Below are positions 33,681 to 43,425 of a stretch of DNA of 64,000 nt, piece by piece. The stretch spans positions 310,001 to 374,000 of the forward strand of contig NZ_AYSE01000001.1 of the NCBI RefSeq assembly GCF_000504165.1, read 5' to 3'. How positions within the stretch are numbered: the stretch's first letter is position 1; each line of letters opens with the position of its first letter. The DNA is from Bacillus sp. FJAT-14578 (lineage in GTDB: Bacteria; Bacillota; Bacilli; Bacillales; Bacillaceae_H). The notes under the pieces were generated by a model. That model was not told where the DNA came from and made no database searches. It was given only the letters and a program-made list of their open reading frames with translations. The position numbers and the translations under genes are program-made.

Positions 33681-36056
33681 CTATGCTGTCAAATAGATTT
33701 GTTGTTCTAACTCTCGAACAGCTTGCAAATACTGTTGTTTTCCTCCAAAGCTCTTTACAATCTCTATCAACGAACCCATTGTATCAAATGGTCTTAGTTT
33801 TAGCACTTCCATACTTTCGATATGTTCAATTCCTTCATTAGCATATTTGTCGAGTAAAGCTTCAAGGACTGCTCTGGCCTTCTCTCCATACTTTGTAAAG
33901 TAATCCCTCTTCTTGACGTTCATTGCCCGCTCTTGACGGGTTAGTGGCCTTTGATCAAATGCTACGTGACAAATAAGGTCAAACGGGTCAAAATCTTTAC
34001 CGACTTCTTCTTGAAGCTCATCCAAAAGAACCCCCTGCTCCAGAAGCTCCTCGATAATCGCCTCTTTCCTCTCTGCATTATTCCACGACTGCAAAAAGTC
34101 GCTCAGTGAAGAGAATTCCTTGTGTACCGTCTTCTTCGTATAGTCTGTTAAAGATTCGGTAATAAGTTTCCCGTTCTCCCCATAATATTGCACACGTTCG
34201 TTGATTACTTGAACCTTTACATCATGGACATAGTAGGTTCGTGGTTTCTCTCCGTCACCTGTTCTGTCATCATCGTCACCTTCGAAGCCACCTCCACCAA
34301 TAGGTGGATCGTCATTGTCTAATAGTAAATCATCGCCTTCCTCTCCCTCTATATCGGGCGGAACAGGGTCTTCACCGTCTTTTGGTACATATACTTGTAC
34401 GGGATCTCCATCGAAATCACGATCGGCAAACAGATTCGTAACGCCTCGGAAATCCATGATGGTAAACGAAAACTTATTATGCTCTTCGTTAATTCTTGTC
34501 CCACGACCAATGATTTGTTTGAACTCGGTCATACTTGTAATATTGGAATCCAATACAATGAGCTTACATGTTTGAGCATCTACGCCTGTTGTCATGAGCT
34601 TGGATGTAATGGCAACGACAGGGTATGTGCTATTAGGGTCAATGAAGTTATCCAATTCTGCCTTTCCTTCTTCATTATCGCCTGTAATACGCATGATATA
34701 TTTATGATTTTCCGCAATGAGGTCAGCATTTTGGTTGACCATTGCCTGTCGCATTCGCTCTGCATGGTTTATATTGACACAAAAGATAATCGTCTTTTGA
34801 TACCTGTCTGTTTTCTTCAAGTATTCCGTTACCTTTTTCGCTATTTCAACCGTACGCTGCTCCAGAATGAGGTTTCGATCAAAATCTTTCATATTGTAGA
34901 TACGATCTTCAATGACGTTTCCATATCTATCCCTTTGTCCCTGCTCTGGTCTCCATCCCTCAACATCCTTATCAACCGTATAACGAATAACACGATACGG
35001 TGCAAGGAAGCCATCATCTATCCCTTGTTTCAAACTGTAAGTGTAAATCGGCTCACCGAAGTAGTCAATGTTTGATACGTCCTTTGTCTCTTTTGGGGTT
35101 GCCGTTAAGCCAACATGGGTCGCTGAAGAAAAGTAGTTTAGAATTTCACGCCACGCACTATCTTCCTTTGCACTCCCCCTGTGGCACTCGTCAATCACGA
35201 TGAGATCGAAGAAATCTGATGAAAACTCCTTGTAAATGTTCTTCCAATCATCTGCTCCTGTTACCCCTTGATACAGGGCAAGATAAATCTCATACGACTT
35301 GTCGACTTTCCGATTCTTTATTTTAGTCATTTTGTCGCCAAAGTGCTTAAAGTCATTGCTCATTGTCTGGTCAACTAATATGTTTCGGTCAGCAAGAAAG
35401 AGGACCCGCTTTTTCATGCGTGATTTCCATAGCCTCCATATAATTTGAAAAGCGATGTAGGTCTTCCCTGTTCCTGTAGCAGAAACAAGCAATACTCGAT
35501 CTTGACCTTGTGCAATTGCTTCTACTGTTCGATTGATCGATATTTGTTGATAATAACGTGGTGACTTCCCACCAGCACCTGCGAAGTAATCTTGCGTAAT
35601 TATTCGCTCTGCGTCTTCATTAATCCCTTTCCACGCCTTATATAGTTGCCACAACTGTTGCGCAGATGGGAACTGCTCCATTGTTAATTCTTGCTCTACT
35701 TGTTGACTTTGCCCTGTGCGGTCGTGGAACAAGAATCCTTTTCCATTTGAACTAAAAACAAACGGTATATCCAGAATTTCAGCATATTCTAATGCTTGCT
35801 GCATTCCATCTCCAACTGAATGTTGGTCATCTTTCGCTTCAATGACTGCAATGGGTAAATTCGTTTTATAATAGAGAATATAATCTGCCCGCTTTGACTT
35901 TCTTCGAACATGCTTCTTTCCCTTTACTACAATCCTGCCTGCTGTAAAGGTTACTTCTTCTCGAATTTGTTTATGTAAATCCCATCCTGCATTTACAAGA
36001 GATGGGGTAATAAATTTCGTACATATATCACGCTCTGTATACCTCTTCTTAGACAC
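33681..36056 (-). CDS. hsdR: Type I restriction endonuclease motor subunit HsdR (EcoEI type)
   Basis: 791 residues. The nuclease core is ADYI...IAVIEAKDD (Asp58, Glu73, Lys75). The SF2 translocase has Walker A SATGTGKT (192-199), DECH (289-292) and LTATP. An Asp/Glu/Gly-rich linker ([23 protein letters not shown], near residue 575-600) leads into the EcoEI_R C-terminal domain. It cleaves foreign DNA lacking the host mark after ATP-driven translocation. All catalytic residues are present, so the system looks functional. Confidence 0.95.
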   Translation of the reverse strand: MSKKRYTERDICTKFITPSLVNAGWDLHKQIREEVTFTAGRIVVKGKKHVRRKSKRADYILYYKTNLPIAVIEAKDDQHSVGDGMQQALEYAEILDIPFVFSSNGKGFLFHDRTGQSQQVEQELTMEQFPSAQQLWQLYKAWKGINEDAERIITQDYFAGAGGKSPRYYQQISINRTVEAIAQGQDRVLLVSATGTGKTYIAFQIIWRLWKSRMKKRVLFLADRNILVDQTMSNDFKHFGDKMTKIKNRKVDKSYEIYLALYQGVTGADDWKNIYKEFSSDFFDLIVIDECHRGSAKEDSAWREILNYFSSATHVGLTATPKETKDVSNIDYFGEPIYTYSLKQGIDDGFLAPYRVIRYTVDKDVEGWRPEQGQRDRYGNVIEDRIYNMKDFDRNLILEQRTVEIAKKVTEYLKKTDRYQKTIIFCVNINHAERMRQAMVNQNADLIAENHKYIMRITGDNEEGKAELDNFIDPNSTYPVVAITSKLMTTGVDAQTCKLIVLDSNITSMTEFKQIIGRGTRINEEHNKFSFTIMDFRGVTNLFADRDFDGDPVQVYVPKDGEDPVPPDIEGEEGDDLLLDNDDPPIGGGGFEGDDDDRTGDGEKPRTYYVHDVKVQVINERVQYYGENGKLITESLTDYTKKTVHKEFSSLSDFLQSWNNAERKEAIIEELLEQGVLLDELQEEVGKDFDPFDLICHVAFDQRPLTRQERAMNVKKRDYFTKYGEKARAVLEALLDKYANEGIEHIESMEVLKLRPFDTMGSLIEIVKSFGGKQQYLQAVRELEQQIYLTA

Positions 36057-36179
36057 GAAAATCGCCTCCTTGTGTCACAATGCTCGCTTCCGATTGTCTT
36101 TCATTACTTAAATCTATTGTAGCAGATAAATAGGAAATATGTAGGAGGTAGTGCTTTCCTTTTCTTGATAAAATCGCAG

Positions 36180-36433
36180 TTTCATTTCAACGGAGCATCA
36201 AGGAGAAAACGATCATACCGCTTCCCAATCAAGTCCACTAGCGTATGCAGATGTGTTATATCTAATTCTCTGATGCTCACATTTCAATTCACTGTCCCCC
36301 TTCACATACCCTCTCTCACTTCTCTGCGCTTAGGAATAAGGAATTCATAGATTGATAGAACGGCTCTGTACGAGGCTTCTAAGAGCTTTAAAGCCGAAAC
36401 TAAAAAGCGCCCATTACTGAGCGCTTTTGTCTA
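36180..36433. repeat. Island direct repeat, copy B (candidate structured element)
   Basis: Diverged direct copy of 26966-27204. Stem 1 is GAGCATCA (36193-36200) with TGATGCTC (36271-36278); stem 2 is AAGCGC with GCGCTT (36406-36427). Relative to copy A, every change in these arms is matched on the other arm. It lies between the hsdR start (36056) and a resolvase relic. No gene is carried. Confidence 0.7.
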
Positions 36434-36461
36434 TCAGTCTAAATCATTCTTATCTTCAGAC

Positions 36462-36545
36462 CATGTAATTGCTGCAAAGATGTAAAACAAAAAGCATCTT
36501 ATTGGTGTTGACGTGTCAATTCTATCTCTAATCGAGATATTGTTA
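36462..36545 (-). pseudogene. Resolvase relic
   Basis: The minus strand reads NISIRDRIDTSTPIRCFLFYIFAAI, matching VSIKDGIDTSTTMGRFLFNI of the intact resolvase at 29573-30145. Only about 28 codons remain, adjacent to copy B of the island repeat. Confidence 0.75.
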
Positions 36546-38360
36546 ATCACTTTCTACAGGAAACCCATCAAGCGCATCAAGTAGATTATTCATTTCCTTC
36601 CATTCTAAACATCCCTTCGGTACAGCTAGGCTATGGTCAACCAACGCACGTAATACATTGGCTATTTTCCCAAAGGCTTCTGCATCTTCTCTTATAGTCA
36701 TTAAAGCATTGTAGGGCTTTTCCCCTTTAACCTCCTCCCCAAAGTACGCTTCTTCAAAATTAGGAACGGAAGCCAGCAATCTAACCTTACTTAAATCGTT
36801 ATGTAAATTGACTGCTTCAATAATCTTCTCATTGGTTGACCAAGCTTTATTCTTCTTAGGTTCACCATTTACTTTTAACTTATTAGTGTAAGGTCTATCA
36901 CTGTCATGAAGAATGGAATAACTAGAACCAAAATGATTTAGTATTTTTATTAGAGACACTATCGTATCTTTCCCTCTAGCTCGGATAATATGAACATCTT
37001 TAAATTCATCTGGGCTAGAGTCTATAACATATTTAAATGCCGTATATTCTGTGTCACCTTCAACAATGATCGAATGTCCACCAAAAAAGAACTCTGCCAC
37101 ATGTGGATCGCAAATATTTAAAAGCTTAAGCCTTTGTTTATCATCTTCACCCAACATTACTTTACTCGGACGAAATAGTGTCGTGCCACTAATCTCTCCA
37201 TTAGAGCTGCGCTCTACACGTACTATAGTTGTATTATTTCGAGAAAGGTCTATAAAAGATGGCGAGTGAGTAGTAACCATGACTTGCCAATTACCTCTTT
37301 GCGGTAAATCATAAAGCACTCGACAGGCTTCTCGGATTGCATTAGGATGTAAACAAAGCTCAGGCTCATCAAGAAGTAATACATGAGGTCTGTCTGAAGC
37401 TGTTTTCTTAGATCGTTGTGATTCACTTACAAAGCGAAGAGCTGCCCACAGGAGTGTTCTTCTTGCTCCGCTTCCTTGACGTTCGATCGCACTTTGATAG
37501 CCATCTTCTGGACCCATTAGTAATTGTGGATTAGCTTTAAAAAGGCTGATACTTTTGTCTAGTTCATCTTGCGGACGTGCATCAAATTTAACTTTGTATC
37601 CTGGGAAGACTCTGTCTATTATCTGTGAAACTTCTCTCTCAGCATTATCAATCTCATCCTGTGACTCTTGGATAATATTTTGTTGAATCTCTTCTATTTT
37701 CTCTAATAGTAGAGTGTAATCAGACTTTTCACTTGCCTCCTCGTCATCGTTAGAAACACTTTTAAAAGACTTTATTCGTTCATCTAATACAGACATCATA
37801 ATACTAATAATCTCTTTAGCTTGCTCACTTGGATCGGAAAAAGCATCTACCATGTGAGGCTGTGGTCTACGGGCATTTGCAACATTCGGAGCGCCCCAAG
37901 GTACATTGTCAACCCACTCATCCGCTTCAACATCAAATCCTTGTCTCTTGGGATGCCCTTCTCCTTCCCAAGTCCATCTTTCTCTTACAAACATTTCACC
38001 TGTTTGATCATCAGTGCGAATCCACCTTAAACCGGGGGTATTATCAAAAACTACTGTCTGCAGTTCAATTTCTGGTAGAGCATCGGGATTGATTTTTCCA
38101 TGTGGAAAATCATTTATTGTTAATTTACCAGCATTAGAACCATGCGACATAACGACTTCATAAGCACGGAGAATCGAACTTTTCCCAGCGTTATTAGGAC
38201 CTACTAACACTACAATATCATCTAGTTCAATTTCTACAGCTGTCGATCCAATACATCGGAAGTTTTTAATAATTAATTTACTCAATCTTGGACGGGATAT
38301 TGCAGCATTGGTTGATTCAAGAGAAATAATTGGTTCATCGTTCGCTTTTTTTCTTGACAC
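36543..38360 (-). CDS. OLD-family ATPase/TOPRIM nuclease
   Basis: 605 residues. ABC-type ATPase: Walker A VGPNNAGKSS (53-62), a coiled insert (~180-270), signature-like QGSGARR (295-301), Walker B VLLLDEPELCLHPN (327-340) and H-loop TTHSPSFI. TOPRIM nuclease: IIVEGDTEY (Glu434) and ILHDSDRP (Asp486, Asp488). This is the architecture of OLD-family endonucleases such as P2 Old and GajA. No UvrD-like GajB, reverse transcriptase or other usual partner is adjacent, so it is probably a class 1 stand-alone OLD. Likely anti-phage. Confidence 0.88.
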   Translation of the reverse strand: MSRKKANDEPIISLESTNAAISRPRLSKLIIKNFRCIGSTAVEIELDDIVVLVGPNNAGKSSILRAYEVVMSHGSNAGKLTINDFPHGKINPDALPEIELQTVVFDNTPGLRWIRTDDQTGEMFVRERWTWEGEGHPKRQGFDVEADEWVDNVPWGAPNVANARRPQPHMVDAFSDPSEQAKEIISIMMSVLDERIKSFKSVSNDDEEASEKSDYTLLLEKIEEIQQNIIQESQDEIDNAEREVSQIIDRVFPGYKVKFDARPQDELDKSISLFKANPQLLMGPEDGYQSAIERQGSGARRTLLWAALRFVSESQRSKKTASDRPHVLLLDEPELCLHPNAIREACRVLYDLPQRGNWQVMVTTHSPSFIDLSRNNTTIVRVERSSNGEISGTTLFRPSKVMLGEDDKQRLKLLNICDPHVAEFFFGGHSIIVEGDTEYTAFKYVIDSSPDEFKDVHIIRARGKDTIVSLIKILNHFGSSYSILHDSDRPYTNKLKVNGEPKKNKAWSTNEKIIEAVNLHNDLSKVRLLASVPNFEEAYFGEEVKGEKPYNALMTIREDAEAFGKIANVLRALVDHSLAVPKGCLEWKEMNNLLDALDGFPVESD

Positions 38361-38542
38361 ATTATCACCCTCACTTAATAAATTCTACCTAATTATAACA
38401 TGGTAAAATATTACTTATAATGATAAATATGTATATTTTGTGATTCAACTATAGTATGAATGTGGTTCAGATTAGCAAGGTAAAACAAAAGCGGCTGTGA
38501 GCATAGCATGACTACGTTTCTATTTTGAATGGAATTGAAATT

Positions 38543-39628
38543 CTATTTGTATATATACGATAAGTCTCCAAAGTTAAATTCTTCTTCTCTAATCTCACCT
38601 CGCTCATTATAAATTAACTTTTGATTATCGATGTAAAATCTTATCCAAGTATGTCCACTGTTGAGATGACTACAGGCATAATCAAATATTTCAATAATTT
38701 TTTCTTCAGCAGGAACCTTATCTTTTTCAGAAATTATTCTGATTTCCTTCCATCCATTTCTATATAACGCATACCATCTTTTTCGTTCTTCTTTTTCAAA
38801 TTCTTCTCTGGTTTTACTTCCAAGTTTAATTTGTAACAAATGTCCTCCAAAATCACATTCAACGTATATTTTCTTTTGAGGAAAGGCAATATCCAACGAA
38901 TAGTTCTTAAAAGGATAGTTCAACTCTCCTTTTAGTATAGAGTTTATGTAAAGTTGCTGACGACTTGTTGGGACGGACCCATTCTTATAAAGGCTCTCCC
39001 TCGCTTTTATTTTCACACCTTCATTCATAAGAGTAAAAGGCACACTATATTTCTTCATATTTGTTTCTATCTGCTTTTTCATTACATCTAAATTTTGAGC
39101 TGGACTAACAAAGCCATACTTTTCAATACATGTGACCTTTGCTTTTTCTTTTATTAGAGTGTTTTGCGCAGGCGTTTTAGTTCCATATCGTAATCTGTTA
39201 GTACCCTCTACCTTCTTTCTAATACTAAGATCGCTCATAGGGCTTTTCCCACCATAACGCTGCATGTTTGTATCTTCTTGCTTCTTTCTTATTTCTTTTA
39301 ATTGATTAGTACTTTCAACTCCATATGTAATCATATTACTTTCCTTAATTTTTATTGGTGTACACTCGTAGCAACAATCTTTTTTTATGATCGATTCTCT
39401 ATTCTGCTTTATATATGTTTGAAATGTTTTAGCTCTCTTCCTTTCAACACCTTTTTCTAGACAATAGTCGCATAGAACCCAAACCTTCTTTTGAGAATTA
39501 TTAGGTAAATCTCTAACATCTACATTGAACAAATCTCTATATTTTGTGAATTTATACCCTCTCTCTTCATAATAGATTCTGTATCTTGGATGCCATTTCA
39601 TCTCAACTTCCTGTGGAATCATTAACAT
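38543..39628 (-). CDS. Homing-type PD-(D/E)XK endonuclease-like protein
   Basis: 361 residues, AAGGAGG before ATG 39628. The N-terminal third has two Cys pairs (LCDYCLEKG, CCYECTP). The middle has four repeats of the form (x)YG-xxSP-xQ/MxxxxxxKxxxTxxxKYG, a motif series found in phage homing nucleases. The C-terminal domain DIAFPQKKIYVECDFGGH followed by RRNGW-like RWYALYRNGWKEIRIIS resembles a Vsr/PD-(D/E)XK core. It is probably a mobile or defensive DNA endonuclease. Confidence 0.6.
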   Translation of the reverse strand: MLMIPQEVEMKWHPRYRIYYEERGYKFTKYRDLFNVDVRDLPNNSQKKVWVLCDYCLEKGVERKRAKTFQTYIKQNRESIIKKDCCYECTPIKIKESNMITYGVESTNQLKEIRKKQEDTNMQRYGGKSPMSDLSIRKKVEGTNRLRYGTKTPAQNTLIKEKAKVTCIEKYGFVSPAQNLDVMKKQIETNMKKYSVPFTLMNEGVKIKARESLYKNGSVPTSRQQLYINSILKGELNYPFKNYSLDIAFPQKKIYVECDFGGHLLQIKLGSKTREEFEKEERKRWYALYRNGWKEIRIISEKDKVPAEEKIIEIFDYACSHLNSGHTWIRFYIDNQKLIYNERGEIREEEFNFGDLSYIYK

Positions 39629-39904
39629 AAAAAATACCTCCTTGCCATATGCTTACGTATTCAGCATTATTGACAAGTATTGAAAAAACATACACTTTCC
39701 TTCAAATTAATTATTATTTCCATTAATGCCAAAATTAATACGGCTCAACATAAAAAAATAATACACACCCTCTATATTACTTAATAGAAAAGTGTGTACT
39801 ATTTTCTCAACAGGCCCTAATTAATTTTCTTCTTTTTTACCTCGATAACATAATAATGGCAAAGAAATAAGTGACCTTCCATACGAATGACAAATATATT
39901 AGAA

Positions 39905-39979
39905 AGGAGGCAAAAAGGTAATCTTCTCCAAGATTTTACGATAGTAAATTTTTGGGAGAATGTTACTTGTTTGCCTCCT
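39905..39979. repeat. Long inverted repeat (~26-bp arms)
   Basis: AGGAGGCAAAAAGGTAATCT (left arm, to 39930) and the complement of AGGAGGCAAACAAGTAACAT (right arm, 39953-39979) pair at about 21 of 25 positions around a 22-base AT-rich loop. It sits in the otherwise geneless 39629-40394 stretch. Could be a recombination or replication site, or the hairpin of a small RNA. Confidence 0.65.
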
Positions 39980-40394
39980 ATAGCATCTCGAAAATATATA
40001 GTTTGCTTCACTCATTACGACTGTCACAAAGCAATGCCAAGTATGTTCAAATATATTATATTAAGTTCGGAGAAGCATGCTTATTATGCCATTTTTTACG
40101 CATGTAAAAAATGCAAGAAGCGTGCTTATACGGACTCCCAATTTATCTCTTCTGTCTGCCGTGTTCTTTGCGTCAAGCATGTCTAAAATATATTAATAGC
40201 AATTGATCGCAGGGAGGGCATCCACTACATATTAGGTCTACACTTCGCTTCGCTCCGTGTGGCTTCCGCACGCATTCGCTATCGCTTCATGTGTTTTGGA
40301 GTTGAAAACGTAATTACATATTCTATCTTAGATTTATGAACCTCAATATCAAAAGTGACGTATTTATTCTCTAATATATATTTTTACACGTCAC

Positions 40395-42341
40395 CTATCT
40401 TAAGAGTATGAGAGTTTTGTATGCAGTTACAATATTTTCTTCAATCTCTAGGTTTAATTCTTGTGCTATCTTCTCTATAATTCCTCTATGATTTTCTTTT
40501 TTCCATTCTCTATTTAACCACTCTTTAAAACTCCTTGAGATTTTACCTGCTGTGCAGTCGATTAATCCTTTTGTTTTCATAAAATTCACAGCATGCACCA
40601 AATACTCTCTGCATTTTTTCTCAAATACTTCTTTTTTCTGAATTGCTTTTACATCAATGTTATTACTCGGCAAGCTATATAAAGTTTTTAATTCGTTCAA
40701 CCAATCTACACGATTTGAGTAAATGTATATATCAACTTCGTCAGTTTGATTTAGGTATCTCAAACTAGTTCTATGGATAATTTGACTGAAATCAGTTAAT
40801 ACAAGCTCTCGATATATTTCTTGCACATTTTCATTGTTAAACCATTTTATAGAGCAATAGTCACTCTTACTAAATTCTTTACTACTTTGTAAAGAAACAT
40901 CGATACCTGTTCCTAACATCGCAATTGCAAACAATTTGTAATAGCTCGGATGGCGTAATGGGAGGCTTAGAAGAGCCAGAGAACTATACTTTGCTAAATC
41001 ATTCTTTCCTGTGGTATTAAGCAAGTTTATAGCCATAGATTCATCACTTTCAATCACTCCACTGGCAAAGTGTTCTTCCCATTGTTTTTGTGTTATAGCA
41101 CCACTTTTTAAATAGGATTGAATGTTCTCCTTAGGTGATAGAGGAAGAATATCACTATGCTGTTTTCTTAGTAAATCTCGAATCTCTTTTATATCATTTG
41201 TGATGATTTGCTGGATACTATCTTTTTTTCTACTTTCTTTTGAGGTGTTGATTTCACGAAAGTGAATCTTTAAACGCTTCTCGTAATTATGGTGGTTGCC
41301 AATGTTTACAAGCTCGTATCCACCACGTGAATAAATATTCTGTGTGATACTAGCTGTTCCATCAAGGATTAAGACATTACCCAATTTTCTATAGTCAATC
41401 CACCCAGAGCAGAAAATCATGCTCTTATTTTCTTCACGACTCACAACACCTACCTCATCATGATGCAATAGCTTCATAAACCAGTGATACCGATTTTTTA
41501 ACTTGTATTCGACAGAAGCAGATTTTATTTTTTTCAATACCTCTAGAAATTGCTGTGTTCTCTCTTCTGGCACATGTCTCATTAATTTTTTGGCTGATAT
41601 AGAAACGCCACCGTTATCTACGTTACATGTCTCTGCCATTTCCATTGATATGATAAAGGGGATGATAGCTCTGGATCTTTCAACGTCAATCCGCTCTAGA
41701 TCACAATACTTAACCATTTCATCGAACCAGTCTAGGCAATTATTTAGTTTCCCTATATCAAACATTTCACTATCAATAAAGATAGGCATCTCGTCAATAA
41801 TAATGGAACGTTGTAACGGTTCAATCCATCCTGTCTTTGGAATATAGGATTTAAAATTAGACCCATCACCATACCCTAACGTCATATCTCTGAGGCGCTG
41901 TTGTGTAATAGCAACCACTTGATGGTCTTGGACAAGCTCTGCTATATTCGAATCGAAATTATCACTGTGAATAACTAGGAGCTTGCCCTCTAAATTACCC
42001 ATTTTAGCTTTTATGGCTCTTTCAAAATCCTTCATTGTACTCTTATTGTTAAAAACACATAAAAGAGGGATCTCACCGCTTTCAATTACCATTTGAGCAA
42101 TTACTTGTAATGCTGTTGATTTCCCCGAACCCATTATTGCATTACAAACTCTCGCTATATGAGTATGAGTAGTTTCCTCATTTTCTCTTTTCTGTTCATA
42201 AAGCACTTCACTATCGTTAATAAAATCAATCAAAACATTTAATACATCTAAATAAGCTCCTTCGTGTAATCTTTTTCTATATTGCTCCGTTATGTAATTT
42301 GCAACTTCATCTAAATTTTTTATATTCTCTAAAGCCTGCAT
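40395..42341 (-). CDS. P-loop ATPase/helicase-like protein of unknown role
   Basis: 648 residues from ATG 42341 (AAGGGTG upstream; the frame opens earlier without a ribosome site). Walker A is CNAIMGSGKSTA (residues ~66-77), Walker B SIIIDEMP (~179-186), and motif-III/VI-like positions include LDGTAS and QIIHRTSLRY. The order resembles an SF2 helicase core, and the QIIHRTSLR element fits motif VI (Q-x-x-x-R). It may be a replication or origin-related helicase of the island, or a defence ATPase. I do not recognise the family. Confidence 0.6.
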   Translation of the reverse strand: MQALENIKNLDEVANYITEQYRKRLHEGAYLDVLNVLIDFINDSEVLYEQKRENEETTHTHIARVCNAIMGSGKSTALQVIAQMVIESGEIPLLCVFNNKSTMKDFERAIKAKMGNLEGKLLVIHSDNFDSNIAELVQDHQVVAITQQRLRDMTLGYGDGSNFKSYIPKTGWIEPLQRSIIIDEMPIFIDSEMFDIGKLNNCLDWFDEMVKYCDLERIDVERSRAIIPFIISMEMAETCNVDNGGVSISAKKLMRHVPEERTQQFLEVLKKIKSASVEYKLKNRYHWFMKLLHHDEVGVVSREENKSMIFCSGWIDYRKLGNVLILDGTASITQNIYSRGGYELVNIGNHHNYEKRLKIHFREINTSKESRKKDSIQQIITNDIKEIRDLLRKQHSDILPLSPKENIQSYLKSGAITQKQWEEHFASGVIESDESMAINLLNTTGKNDLAKYSSLALLSLPLRHPSYYKLFAIAMLGTGIDVSLQSSKEFSKSDYCSIKWFNNENVQEIYRELVLTDFSQIIHRTSLRYLNQTDEVDIYIYSNRVDWLNELKTLYSLPSNNIDVKAIQKKEVFEKKCREYLVHAVNFMKTKGLIDCTAGKISRSFKEWLNREWKKENHRGIIEKIAQELNLEIEENIVTAYKTLILLR

Positions 42342-43425
42342 CTTTAACACCCTTACCCTTGTTTTTCTTTGAAAAAGCAGAATATCAGACATAATAAGCG
42401 AGATTCATTACTAACCACAGGGATAAGCAGTCACAGCTTTTTGTCATCTAAGGCTAATATCAGCAATCCATCTAGATTTCTTCTTTCTCCACCTTTTCAA
42501 AACACCAATCACATTATACAAAAATAATTAATAATTTGCAAACTTTTTCAAATTTTCAGAAGTTAATGCCAAAATTAATACAATTTCAATAAAAACACCC
42601 TGTAATTTACATCTTCCACCATTTATATAGTTATATAAATATAGTAAATCCTACTGAAAACTACACTGATTTTCTTTAAAATCACAGAGAGAATTTTGAA
42701 TGAAGAGAAAAAATGGAGACTAGCAATTACTAACTCAAGCTGAAAAACGTTAGGTCTCGCTTGAGCGGTATACATAGATACAGGCTACGAATATTGAAAG
42801 AAGATTCTTCGATCGACCTCCCTGTTTTGAGCAACCTTGGCAGAGTAGGTATGTTCATGCTCCCTCTGGTTTTAATATTGCTAAAAAGGCTGTAAACATT
42901 CCCCCGCTCATAACATTTCACAGGTTGGTGTTTGTCTTGAGTGCATCATGCATTCGATAGCTGATCGAACATCAAAGTTCAATTCAAAAACTCCGTATTA
43001 ATGAAGGGAAATAGATGCTAGCAGGATTTAGGAGGTCAGTCAAAGCCCCTTCGCCTTTTGCATGTTTAGCAGTAAAAAGCCGTTATGAGCGCTTCTTTCT
43101 CGTGGCTCGATCGTATGAGTTTGAAGGGAATCGAGCGTGCGTAATACCCCTCTAGACGTTTCTATAGCCCCTCTAGGAGGCTCTAATTTCGATTTCAGAC
43201 AAAATCTCTTTCCCAGATAAGGAGCTGACAGAGGCTCACAGTAGCTATTAAGGAGTGTGGTTGCAATTACATAAGAGTTTATTTACCAAAATGACACTCT
43301 ACAAGAAGCTACTTCCTTTATAATGATGAAGATGAGCAAACAATCATGCGTCTCTTACACCATTTCATCATAAAAAAAGAAAAAGAACGGAAATGCAATG
43401 AAGAATAGAACTAAAGGAGAATGCT
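42342..43425. other. Geneless interval of ~1.1 kb
   Basis: No convincing frame. It contains an AT-rich segment (42490-42660), short hairpins such as AGCCCCTCTAGGAGGCT near 43172, and a promoter-ready region with CTAAAGGAGAATGCT before the next gene. It could hold an origin, a small RNA, or decayed genes. Confidence 0.4.

Noticed and set aside
34395..35075. 226-aa plus-strand frame inside hsdR
   Set aside because: Shadow of the hsdR gene, no start signals and Cys/Ile-rich nonsense composition.
39887..40186. 99-aa plus-strand frame with Cys pairs near its end
   Set aside because: No usable start: the AAAGGAGG in it belongs to the inverted repeat and no start codon follows at proper distance. 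The Cys-rich end (ACKKCKKR) is suggestive but unsupported.
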